32,481 nucleotides of DNA from Amycolatopsis camponoti (GTDB taxonomy: Bacteria > Actinomycetota > Actinomycetes > Mycobacteriales > Pseudonocardiaceae), in NCBI RefSeq assembly GCF_902497555.1, contig NZ_CABVGP010000005.1, positions 1 to 32,481 on the forward strand, in the 5' to 3' direction. Positions 25,317 through 31,979 of the stretch are shown piece after piece; within the stretch, counting starts at the first letter, position 1, and the number at the start of each line of letters is the position of its first letter. A program made the position numbers and the translations under genes. The notes below the pieces were generated by a model. That model was not told the origin of the DNA and ran no database searches. It saw only the letters and a list, made by a program, of their open reading frames with translations.

Positions 25317-25342
25317 GGCCAATTCTACGCTCTGAATTGGCC
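25317..25342. promoter_or_regulatory. Perfect inverted repeat between the PucR gene and gabT, likely operator
   Basis: GGCCAATTC (25317-25325) and GAATTGGCC (25334-25342) form a perfect 9-bp dyad with an 8-nt spacer. It begins 4 nt from the regulator ATG and lies 74 nt upstream of the gabT start, a position that fits autoregulation and activation of gabT. An adjoining GGCC at 25348-25351 may be part of a weaker second half-site. Confidence 0.8.
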
Positions 25343-25415
25343 AGTCCGGCCAGCTGACGGCGGCCCGGTCGCAGCTCATCCTGAGGACGTCCACCCACCT
25401 CCGGAGGAGCACGCC

Positions 25416-26771
25416 GTGACCGCAAGCACCACCGCCGAGCCGCAGGCCCCGGCACCCCGGCAGCGCCGGCTGCGCACCGAGATCCCCGGCCCCGTCTCGC
25501 GCGAGCTGCAGGAGCGGCGCCTCGACGCGGTCGCCGCCGGGGTCAGCTCGGTGCTGCCCGTCTACGTCACCTCCGCCAGCGGCGGCCTGCTCACCGACGC
25601 CGACGGCAACGTCCTGATCGACTTCGGCTCCGGCATCGCGGTGACCAACGTCGGGCACTCCGCGCCGGCCGTCGTCGACCGCGTCCGCGAGCAAGCCGGC
25701 CGGTTCACCCACACCTGTTTCATGGTCGCGCCGTACGAGGGCTACGTCGAGGTCTGCGAAGCGCTGGCCGAGCTGACGCCGGGCGACCACGCGAAGAAGT
25801 CGGTGCTGTTCAACTCCGGCGCCGAAGCCGTCGAGAACGCCGTGAAGATCGCGCGGGTGGCGACCGGGCGCCAGGCCGTCGTCGTGTTCGACCACGCGTA
25901 CCACGGCCGCACCAACCTCACCATGGGCATGACCGCGAAGTCGGTGCCCTACAAGCACGGTTTCGGGCCGTTCGCGCCCGAGGTCTACCGCGTGCCGGGC
26001 TCGTACCCGTACCGCGACGGCCTGTCCGGTGACGCGGCGGCGGCGCTGGCCATCGACCGGATCGAGAAGCAGATCGGCGGCGACCAGGTGGCCGCGGTCG
26101 TCCTGGAGCCGATCCAGGGCGAGGGTGGGTTCATCGAGCCCGCGCGCGGCTTCCTGCCCGCGATTTCCGCGTGGTGCCGCGAAAACGGCGTCGTGTTCGT
26201 CGCCGACGAGGTCCAGACGGGCTTCTGCCGCACCGGATCCTGGTTCGCGTCCACCGACGAGGACGTCGTCCCCGACCTGATCGCGACGGCCAAGGGCATC
26301 GCGGGCGGGCTGCCGCTGTCCGCGGTCACCGGCCGCGCTTCCCTGCTGGACTCCGTCGGCGCCGGCGGCCTCGGCGGCACGTACGGCGGCAACCCGATCG
26401 CCTGCGCCGCCGCGCTCGGCTCGATCGAGACGATGAAGACGGAGGATCTGGCCGCGTCGGCGAAGCGCATCGAAGGTGTTGTCCTGCCGCGTTTGCGGGC
26501 GCTGGCTGTCGAAACCGGCGTCATCGGCGACGTCCGCGGGCGCGGCGCGATGCTGGCCGCGGAGTTCGTGCGTCCCGGGACGAACGAACCCGACGCCGAC
26601 CTGACCAAGCGCGTCGCGGCGGCCTGCCACCGAGCCGGCGTGATCGTGCTGACCTGCGGCACCTACGGCAACGTCGTCCGGCTGCTGCCGCCGCTGTCCC
26701 TGTCCACCGACTTGCTCGACGAGGGCCTCGCGGTCCTCGAGCACGCTGTCCGCACGGAGGCTCGCGCATGA
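25416..26771 (+). CDS. gabT: 4-aminobutyrate aminotransferase
   Basis: 451 aa from GTG 25416, with GGAGGAG 6 nt upstream. PLP-dependent class III aminotransferase that converts GABA and 2-oxoglutarate to succinate semialdehyde and glutamate. The PLP lysine is K293 in ATAKGIAGGLP and the ring-contacting Asp is D264 in VADEVQTGF; FNSGAEAVENA (132-142) and HAYHGRTNLTMG (160-171) are standard for the class. Length agrees with mycobacterial GabT (about 449). It overlaps the next gene by ATGA, forming a two-gene unit opposite the PucR-type regulator. Confidence 0.94.
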   Translation: MTASTTAEPQAPAPRQRRLRTEIPGPVSRELQERRLDAVAAGVSSVLPVYVTSASGGLLTDADGNVLIDFGSGIAVTNVGHSAPAVVDRVREQAGRFTHTCFMVAPYEGYVEVCEALAELTPGDHAKKSVLFNSGAEAVENAVKIARVATGRQAVVVFDHAYHGRTNLTMGMTAKSVPYKHGFGPFAPEVYRVPGSYPYRDGLSGDAAAALAIDRIEKQIGGDQVAAVVLEPIQGEGGFIEPARGFLPAISAWCRENGVVFVADEVQTGFCRTGSWFASTDEDVVPDLIATAKGIAGGLPLSAVTGRASLLDSVGAGGLGGTYGGNPIACAAALGSIETMKTEDLAASAKRIEGVVLPRLRALAVETGVIGDVRGRGAMLAAEFVRPGTNEPDADLTKRVAAACHRAGVIVLTCGTYGNVVRLLPPLSLSTDLLDEGLAVLEHAVRTEARA

Positions 26772-28195
26772 CTTTCCCCTTCTGGGTCGCCGGCAAGCCG
26801 GTGACCGGCGGCGCGACGGCCGTAGTCCACCACTCCTACGACGGTTCTTCCGCCGGCTCGCACTTCGTGCCGTCCGCCGAGGACGTCGAAGCCGCGGTGC
26901 TGGCCGCGCACGACGTCGCCGACGAATTCGCGACGCTGCCCGCGCACGTCCGCGCCGGGGCGTTGGACCACGTGTCCCGAGCCTTGGGTGAGCGGTCCGA
27001 GGAGATCGCTCAGCTGATCACGGCCGAGTCGGGCAAGCCGCTGAAGTGGGCGCGCGGCGAGGTCGGGCGCGCGGTCTCGACGTTCCGCTGGGCCGCCGAG
27101 GAGGCGCGGCGCTTCTCGGGCGAGCTGCAGCGGCTCGACACCGACCCGGGCGGCACCGGCCGGCTGGCGCTGGTCCGGCGCGTCCCACGGGGGCCCGTGT
27201 TGGGCATCACGCCGTTCAACTTCCCGCTGAACCTGGTGGCGCACAAGGTGGCCCCGGCGATCGCGGTGGGCGCGCCGATCGTGCTCAAGCCCGCGCCGGC
27301 GACGCCGCTGACGGCGTTGCTGCTGGGTGAAATCCTGGCCGAGACCGACCTCCCGGCGGGGTCGTGGTCGATCCTGCCGGTGGACAACGAGACGTCGTCG
27401 CGGCTGGTCGAGGACCCGCGGCTGCCGGTGGTGTCGTTCACCGGCTCGGTCCCGGTCGGCTGGGCGATCCGCGACCGCGTGCCGCGCAAGCACGTGGCAC
27501 TGGAGCTGGGCGGCAACGGCGCGGTGCTCGTCTGTCCGGATTGGACGGACCTCGACTTCGCGGCGCAGCGGATCGCGACGTTCGCGATGTACCAGGCGGG
27601 GCAGTCGTGCATTTCGGTGCAGCGGGTGTACGTCCACTCGGACGTTTACGACGCGTTGGCTTCGAAGGTCCTCGCGCAGGTCCAGGCATTGCGCACGGGC
27701 GACCCGCGCGCCGAGGGTGTGGACGTGGGCCCGCTGATCAACGCGTCCGCGGCCGAGCGCGTGGAGTCTTGGGTTTCCGAAGCGGTTTCGGCCGGCGCAC
27801 GACTGCTGACCGGCGGCGGGCGATCGGGGGCCACGGTCGAGCCGACGGTGCTGGCGGACGTCCCCGAGGACGCGTCGGTGATGGCCGAGGAGGTGTTCGG
27901 GCCGGTGGTTTCGCTGGTCCGGGTGGCTTCGGTGGCCGAAGGCGTCGAGCGGATCAACGCGTCGCGCTTCGGGCTGCAGGCGGGCGTGTTCACGCGCGAC
28001 CTGCCGACGGCGTTCGAGGTATCGGCCGCGTTGAAGGTGGGTGGCGTGCTGGTGGGTGACGTGCCGAGCTTCCGCGCGGACCAGATGCCTTACGGCGGTG
28101 TGAAGGACTCGGGTGTGGGCCGCGAGGGCCCGGCGTCGGCGATGGCGGACTTCACCGAGGAGCGGGTCACGGTGCTGACGGGATTGACGCTGTAA
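26768..28195 (+). CDS. Aldehyde dehydrogenase, probable succinate-semialdehyde dehydrogenase
   Basis: 475 aa; the ATG overlaps the gabT stop (ATGA, 26768-26771). Catalytic C281 in GQSCISVQR, E246 in LELGGNG and N151 in TPFNFP mark a functional NAD(P)-dependent aldehyde dehydrogenase. Overlap with gabT implies it oxidises succinate semialdehyde to succinate. The active-site loop GQSCISVQRVYV differs from the usual GabD form (GQTCVCANR) and resembles a broader ALDH clade that includes phosphonoacetaldehyde dehydrogenases, so the substrate rests on context rather than motif. The N-terminus is short, about 10-15 residues less than E. coli GabD. Confidence 0.82.
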   Translation: MTFPFWVAGKPVTGGATAVVHHSYDGSSAGSHFVPSAEDVEAAVLAAHDVADEFATLPAHVRAGALDHVSRALGERSEEIAQLITAESGKPLKWARGEVGRAVSTFRWAAEEARRFSGELQRLDTDPGGTGRLALVRRVPRGPVLGITPFNFPLNLVAHKVAPAIAVGAPIVLKPAPATPLTALLLGEILAETDLPAGSWSILPVDNETSSRLVEDPRLPVVSFTGSVPVGWAIRDRVPRKHVALELGGNGAVLVCPDWTDLDFAAQRIATFAMYQAGQSCISVQRVYVHSDVYDALASKVLAQVQALRTGDPRAEGVDVGPLINASAAERVESWVSEAVSAGARLLTGGGRSGATVEPTVLADVPEDASVMAEEVFGPVVSLVRVASVAEGVERINASRFGLQAGVFTRDLPTAFEVSAALKVGGVLVGDVPSFRADQMPYGGVKDSGVGREGPASAMADFTEERVTVLTGLTL

Positions 28196-28250
28196 TCGCT
28201 CGCTCCCCGCCCGCCGCCGGCGTAGGTTCGGGGCCGGGTGAGGAGGGCGC

Positions 28251-28541
28251 ATGACGCTGGCACGCAAGGGTTCACGGCTCATCACGGTCGAAGACACGGA
28301 CTACCGCTGGACGGTCCGCGCCAAGCCGACCTACTCGCAGGGGCTCGGCGCGACGATGACCTTCGCGGTCGAACTCGCCGAGCGGCCGGGCGCCACCCTG
28401 GTGGTCGACACCGGACGGCCGCGGCCGGACAACTGGCTGCACCTGGCGACCGAGCCGGTCCGGCCGGCCGAAGTCACCGAAGCCGTCCGCGCCGCACTCG
28501 CCCGGGGCTTCGACTTCACAGCGACGCAAGCGTCTCCGTAA
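28251..28541 (+). CDS. Small conserved hypothetical protein
   Basis: 96 aa with GAGGAGG about 5 nt before the ATG. The pattern ITVEDTDYRWTVRAKPTYSQ, then MTFAVEL, LVVDTGRPRPDNW and a C-terminal helix ending in RGF(D)F, recalls a small actinobacterial family of unknown function. It is predicted soluble with an alternating beta-strand first half. It stands alone, 55 nt after the dehydrogenase gene, and its last 26 nt overlap the convergent metal-receptor gene. No function can be assigned. Confidence 0.75.
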   Translation: MTLARKGSRLITVEDTDYRWTVRAKPTYSQGLGATMTFAVELAERPGATLVVDTGRPRPDNWLHLATEPVRPAEVTEAVRAALARGFDFTATQASP

Positions 28542-29286
28542 GCGCGGCGTGCGCCTCGACGAGTGAAGGTCCGTACCACGTGAGGTGGCGGCCCGAGACC
28601 AGGACGTACCGCGCGTCCGGGAAGTGGTCCGGGCCGTCGTCCTCCGTGAACACGTACGGCTCGTCCGGCAGCACCAGCAGGTCCGCGTCCGCCGCGAAGT
28701 GCGCGCGCAGCTCGTCCACGTCCGGCCGGGGGTACCGCTCCGCCGACCCCGCGTAGACGTTCGCCACCCCGACCCGGCGCAGGACGTCGCCGCCGAAGGT
28801 GTCGCGGCCCAGGACGATCCACGGCTTGCGCCACACCGGGACCACCGCGTGGAACCGCACCGGCCGGACCTCGCGCCAGACCTCCTCCGCCGCCACCAGC
28901 CATTCGGGTTCGGCAAGGTCGTACGCCTGGGTCAGGATCCGCCGGAGCGACCCCAACGCGGCCGGGACCGTGGCCGAGGCCGCCATCACCCACACCGGGA
29001 TCCCGTTGGCGCGCAAGCGTTCCACGTCCTCCGGGCGGTTCTCCTCCGAGTTGGCCAGCACCAAGTCGGGCGCCAGGTCCAGCACGGCGTCGATCTTCGG
29101 GTACTTCGAGCCGCCCACCCGCGGGACGTCCAGGTCGGCCGGGTGCGTGCAGTAGTCGGTCGCCCCGGCGAGCCGGCCGGGCGCGCTGACCTCGACCGCT
29201 TCGGTCAGCGACGGCACCAGGGACACCACGCGGAAAGCCGGGCCGGTCAGCGGCACCGGCTCCCCGAGATCGTCGACGAGGTTCAT
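28516..29286 (-). CDS. Helical-backbone metal receptor-fold protein without signal peptide
   Basis: 256 aa from ATG 29286, which overlaps the RNB gene stop (ATGA). Sequence features of the PF01497 (vitamin B12/siderophore-binding) fold are visible: RVVSLVPSLTEAV at the start, GATDYCTHP, VGGSKYPKIDAVLDLAPDLVLA, and DVLRRVGVANVYA. Usual members are periplasmic or lipid-anchored, but this one has no signal peptide or lipobox, so it should be cytoplasmic. Such cytoplasmic relatives are known in actinobacteria and are often annotated as cobalamin-binding. No transporter genes adjoin it. Expression appears coupled to the RNB nuclease, with no obvious shared role. Confidence 0.78.
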   Translation of the reverse strand: MNLVDDLGEPVPLTGPAFRVVSLVPSLTEAVEVSAPGRLAGATDYCTHPADLDVPRVGGSKYPKIDAVLDLAPDLVLANSEENRPEDVERLRANGIPVWVMAASATVPAALGSLRRILTQAYDLAEPEWLVAAEEVWREVRPVRFHAVVPVWRKPWIVLGRDTFGGDVLRRVGVANVYAGSAERYPRPDVDELRAHFAADADLLVLPDEPYVFTEDDGPDHFPDARYVLVSGRHLTWYGPSLVEAHAALTETLASL

Positions 29287-30701
29287 GCGCGTTCGAACGA
29301 CACCTTCCGCTTCTCGACGTCGACCGCGGTCAGCCGGACGTCGATCCGCTCCCCCGCGGTCAGCTTCTCCCCCGCGCACTTCGCCATCACCGTCGGGTCC
29401 TCGACCAGGATCTCCGCCTTGTTCTCGTCCGCGCGCAGCACCACCGCGCTGAACTCGCCGCCGATGTGCTCGGCCAGCACCCACGCCTCGACCTGGTCGA
29501 TGCACGCCCGCTCGACCTTCGCGGCGAGCGTGTCCGACGCCGTCATGCGCTCCGGGACGTCCGCGAGCGCCGCGCGCACCCACTCCGGCACCTCGCGCCC
29601 GGCCGAAACGGCCAGGCAGATCTCCGTCGCGAACCGGTCGACCAGCCGCCGGATCGGCGCCGTGACGTGCGCGTACGCGCCGCCGATACCCGCGTGCGTC
29701 GTCAACGACGGCAGTTCGCCGTCGAACGCCGTGTACCCCGCGCCGCGCAACAGGCGCGTCGTGTCGGCGTAGAGCGCCATCGACGCCGGCTGCCCGGGGT
29801 CCAACCGGGACAGGAACTCCGAGACCGTCGTCTTCGGCGCCCAGGCGATGCCCAGCGCTTCGGCCGAGCGCCGCAGCCAGTCGACGGCTTCGGGCTCCGG
29901 ATCGGGCAACGTGCGCAGGACCCCGACCCGCGCGTCGATCATGATCCGCGCCGCGGCCATCCCGGTGAGCAGCGAGATCTCGGCGTTCCAGGCGTCGACG
30001 GCGGTGCGCGGCCGGCGCGCCAGCACCCACCCGCCGTCCGGGTCGCCGCTGATCTCCTGCTCCGGCAGCTGCAGCTCGACGGCGCCGCGCCGGACGGCCA
30101 GCTCGCGTCGTCGCCGTCCCAGCTCGGGCAACGCGGCCACCGACGGGTGCGGGTTTCCGGCATCCAGGGCGGCTTGCACCGTCTCGTAGTCGAACTGCTC
30201 GGTGGACCGGACCAGCGCGCGCCGGACGCGGGTCGCCGTCGGTTCGCCCGATTCGTCGGTCTCGATGGTCCAGAGCACCGCGGGCCGGATCTCGCCGGGC
30301 AGCAGGCTCGCCGCGCCTTCCGACAGGACCGGCGGGTGCAGCGGGACGTTCCCGTCGGGCAGGTAGAGCGTCTGCCCGCGCGAGCGCGACTCGCGGTCGA
30401 GCGCGCCGCCGGGCGGGACGAACGCGGCGAGGTCGGCGATCGCGTAGTGCACGCGGAAGCCGTGCGCGGTCCGTTCGACGACCATCGCCTGGTCGAGGTC
30501 TTTCGAGCCCGGCGGGTCGATGGTGACGAACGGCAGGTCCGTCGCGTCCTCGCGCGGGCCGGCGCTCGCCAGTGGGTCGAGCACCGCGGCTTCCGCCTCG
30601 GCCAGCACCTCGGGCCCGAACGACTCCGGCAGCGAAAACTCGGCACGCAGGGGGCCGAAGTCCCCGCCCGCCGAGTGTGTCCTGATCACGAGGGGAGGCA
30701 C
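29283..30701 (-). CDS. RNB-domain ribonuclease (RNase II/R family)
   Basis: 472 aa from GTG 30701 (GTG 30689 is an alternative). The RNB catalytic domain spans about 50-380; its magnesium site is DPPGSKDLDQAM with D62, D68 and D70, followed by HYAIADLAAFV, SLLPGEIRPA and the later GIGGAYAHVTAPIRRLVDR. A short S1/OB-like segment ends the protein (GERIDVRLTAVDVEKRKVSFERA). It lacks the N-terminal cold-shock domains of E. coli RNase R/II and is much shorter than the 640-800 aa of those enzymes; this compact form is usual in actinobacteria. Expected to degrade RNA 3' to 5'. Confidence 0.9.
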   Translation of the reverse strand: MPPLVIRTHSAGGDFGPLRAEFSLPESFGPEVLAEAEAAVLDPLASAGPREDATDLPFVTIDPPGSKDLDQAMVVERTAHGFRVHYAIADLAAFVPPGGALDRESRSRGQTLYLPDGNVPLHPPVLSEGAASLLPGEIRPAVLWTIETDESGEPTATRVRRALVRSTEQFDYETVQAALDAGNPHPSVAALPELGRRRRELAVRRGAVELQLPEQEISGDPDGGWVLARRPRTAVDAWNAEISLLTGMAAARIMIDARVGVLRTLPDPEPEAVDWLRRSAEALGIAWAPKTTVSEFLSRLDPGQPASMALYADTTRLLRGAGYTAFDGELPSLTTHAGIGGAYAHVTAPIRRLVDRFATEICLAVSAGREVPEWVRAALADVPERMTASDTLAAKVERACIDQVEAWVLAEHIGGEFSAVVLRADENKAEILVEDPTVMAKCAGEKLTAGERIDVRLTAVDVEKRKVSFERA

Positions 30702-30780
30702 CCCCCAACCCTAACCCTCGAAGGGCCCGATGATCGCCCGATCGGGCGCGGGCCGGTCGGGTGTACGTTGACTTCGCAAT

Positions 30781-30799
30781 AATGAAAACCGTCTTCATT
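30781..30799. promoter_or_regulatory. Zur-box-like palindrome before the ATPase gene
   Basis: AATGAA (30781-30786) and TTCATT (30794-30799) flank a 7-nt centre. The core TGAAAACCGTCTTCA resembles the actinobacterial Zur box (TGAAAATGATTTTCA type), with 11 of 15 positions the same by eye. It lies 20 nt before the GTG of the ATPase gene and 8 nt after a TTGACT hexamer (30768-30773), so binding would cover the promoter. Fur-type regulators with a related site are an alternative. Confidence 0.55.
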
Positions 30800-30818
30800 T
30801 CCAGAAGGGGCTCCGATC

Positions 30819-31763
30819 GTGAAGATCGCGTTCGTCGGCAAGGGCGGCAGCGGGAAGACCACGCTGTCATCGCTGTTCGTCGCGTACCTCGCCGACGCCG
30901 GACTGCCGGTGCTGGCCATCGACGCCGACATCAACCAGCACCTCGCCGTGGCACTCGGCGCGCCCGAGGAGGAAGCGCTCGCCTGGCCGACGCTCGGCGA
31001 CAACATGGCCCTGATCAAGGACTACCTGCGCGGCGACAACCCGCGGATCGCCGACGCGGCGTCGATGATCAAGACGACGCCGCCGGGGCGGGGGTCGCGT
31101 CTGGTCCGGCCGTTCGAGGACAACCCGGTGTTCTCGGCGTGTTTCCGCCAGCTGGGCGGCGTGCGGCTCGGCGTAACCGGGCAGTTCGACGAGGACGACC
31201 TGGGCGTCAAGTGCTACCACTCGAAGGTGGGGGCCGCGGAACTGCTGCTGAACCACATGGTCGACGTCGAAGGCGAGTACGTCGTCATGGACATGACCGC
31301 GGGGGCGGACGCGTTCGCGTCGGGGCTGTTCACGCGGTTCGACGTGACGTTCCTGGTGTGCGAGCCGACGGTCCGCAGCGTGGGCGTGTACCGGCAGTAC
31401 GCGGACTACGCGCGCGACTTCGGCGTGCGGCTCGTGGTGGTGGGCAACAAGGTGACCGACGCCGAGGACGTCGAGTTCCTGCAGGAGCAGGTCGGCGACG
31501 CGCTGCTGGGGTGGATGTCGGCGTCGCGCCACGTCCGCGCGGCGGAGCGCGGCACGGCCCGGCCGATCACCGAGCTCGAGCCGCGCAACCTCTCGACCCT
31601 TCGCACGATGCAGACGACGGTCGACGCCGAGCAGCGCGACTGGGCGCACTACCAGCGTCAGGCCGTCGAGTTCCACCTGCGCAACGCGGCCGCGTGGGCG
31701 GGCGACAGCCTGGCCGCGCAGGTGGACCCGGAGTTCGTGCTGGGCCCGGGGTTGTCGGTCTAG
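30819..31763 (+). CDS. CooC/MinD-like P-loop ATPase
   Basis: 314 aa from GTG 30819, with AGAAGGGG about 9 nt upstream. The deviant Walker A motif GKGGSGKTT (7-15), with the signature first Lys (K8), and the DADINQHL segment (35-42) place it in the SIMIBI/MinD class, closest to CooC-like nickel-insertion ATPases. VVMDMTAGADAF is the Walker B region and VVGNKVTD the base-recognition segment. The CooC metal-binding CxC is absent; single Cys occur in SACFRQ, VKCYHSK and LVCEP. No CO dehydrogenase or hydrogenase genes are nearby. A Zur-like palindrome in front suggests a role in metal homeostasis, which remains inference. Its TAG stop shares the palindrome CTAG with the stop of the next, convergent gene. 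Confidence 0.8.
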   Translation: MKIAFVGKGGSGKTTLSSLFVAYLADAGLPVLAIDADINQHLAVALGAPEEEALAWPTLGDNMALIKDYLRGDNPRIADAASMIKTTPPGRGSRLVRPFEDNPVFSACFRQLGGVRLGVTGQFDEDDLGVKCYHSKVGAAELLLNHMVDVEGEYVVMDMTAGADAFASGLFTRFDVTFLVCEPTVRSVGVYRQYADYARDFGVRLVVVGNKVTDAEDVEFLQEQVGDALLGWMSASRHVRAAERGTARPITELEPRNLSTLRTMQTTVDAEQRDWAHYQRQAVEFHLRNAAAWAGDSLAAQVDPEFVLGPGLSV

Positions 31764-31948
31764 TCGTCGGCCTCCTCGGCATCGGCCCGCCGGGTCCGTT
31801 CCCGCGCGATGTCGAGGGCCCGCCGGGCGGTGGCTTCGTCGGGGTACGGGCCGAGCAGGTCGATGCTGCGGCTGCGCTCGAGGTGCTCGACCTGGTGGGT
31901 GCGGGTGTTGTAGTACCACCCCTGGTCCGGGTTCGGATCTTTGGACAT
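31760..31948 (-). CDS. Small SPOR-like conserved protein
   Basis: 62 aa. The composition WYYNTRTHQVEH then LLGPYPDEATARRALDIARERT matches a widespread short actinobacterial protein often labelled SPOR domain-containing: a beta hairpin with paired Tyr, a GPY turn and one helix. There is no transmembrane segment, so unlike septal SPOR proteins it is not anchored. The function is unknown. It starts at ATG 31948 and overlaps the ATPase gene by 4 nt at the stops. It is 31 nt downstream of the Pro-rich gene and may be its operon partner. Confidence 0.72.
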   Translation of the reverse strand: MSKDPNPDQGWYYNTRTHQVEHLERSRSIDLLGPYPDEATARRALDIARERTRRADAEEADD

Positions 31949-31979
31949 GGTCCTAGGTTCGCACCACCGGGCCGGGTTG

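Noticed and set aside
25314..26744. In-frame extension of the PucR-type gene far upstream, across gabT
   Set aside because: The extension is low-complexity antisense of gabT. The PucR domain begins at ATG 25313, next to the operator.
14601..28195. A secondary-metabolite gene cluster
   Set aside because: There are no synthase, NRPS, PKS or RiPP core genes; the TetR-SDR pair and I36-like gene alone do not make one.
28516..30870. A single minus-strand frame of 784 codons suggesting a fusion of the metal receptor with an upstream domain
   Set aside because: The part above 29286 is out-of-frame RNB coding sequence; the RNB gene in the other frame has all its motifs.
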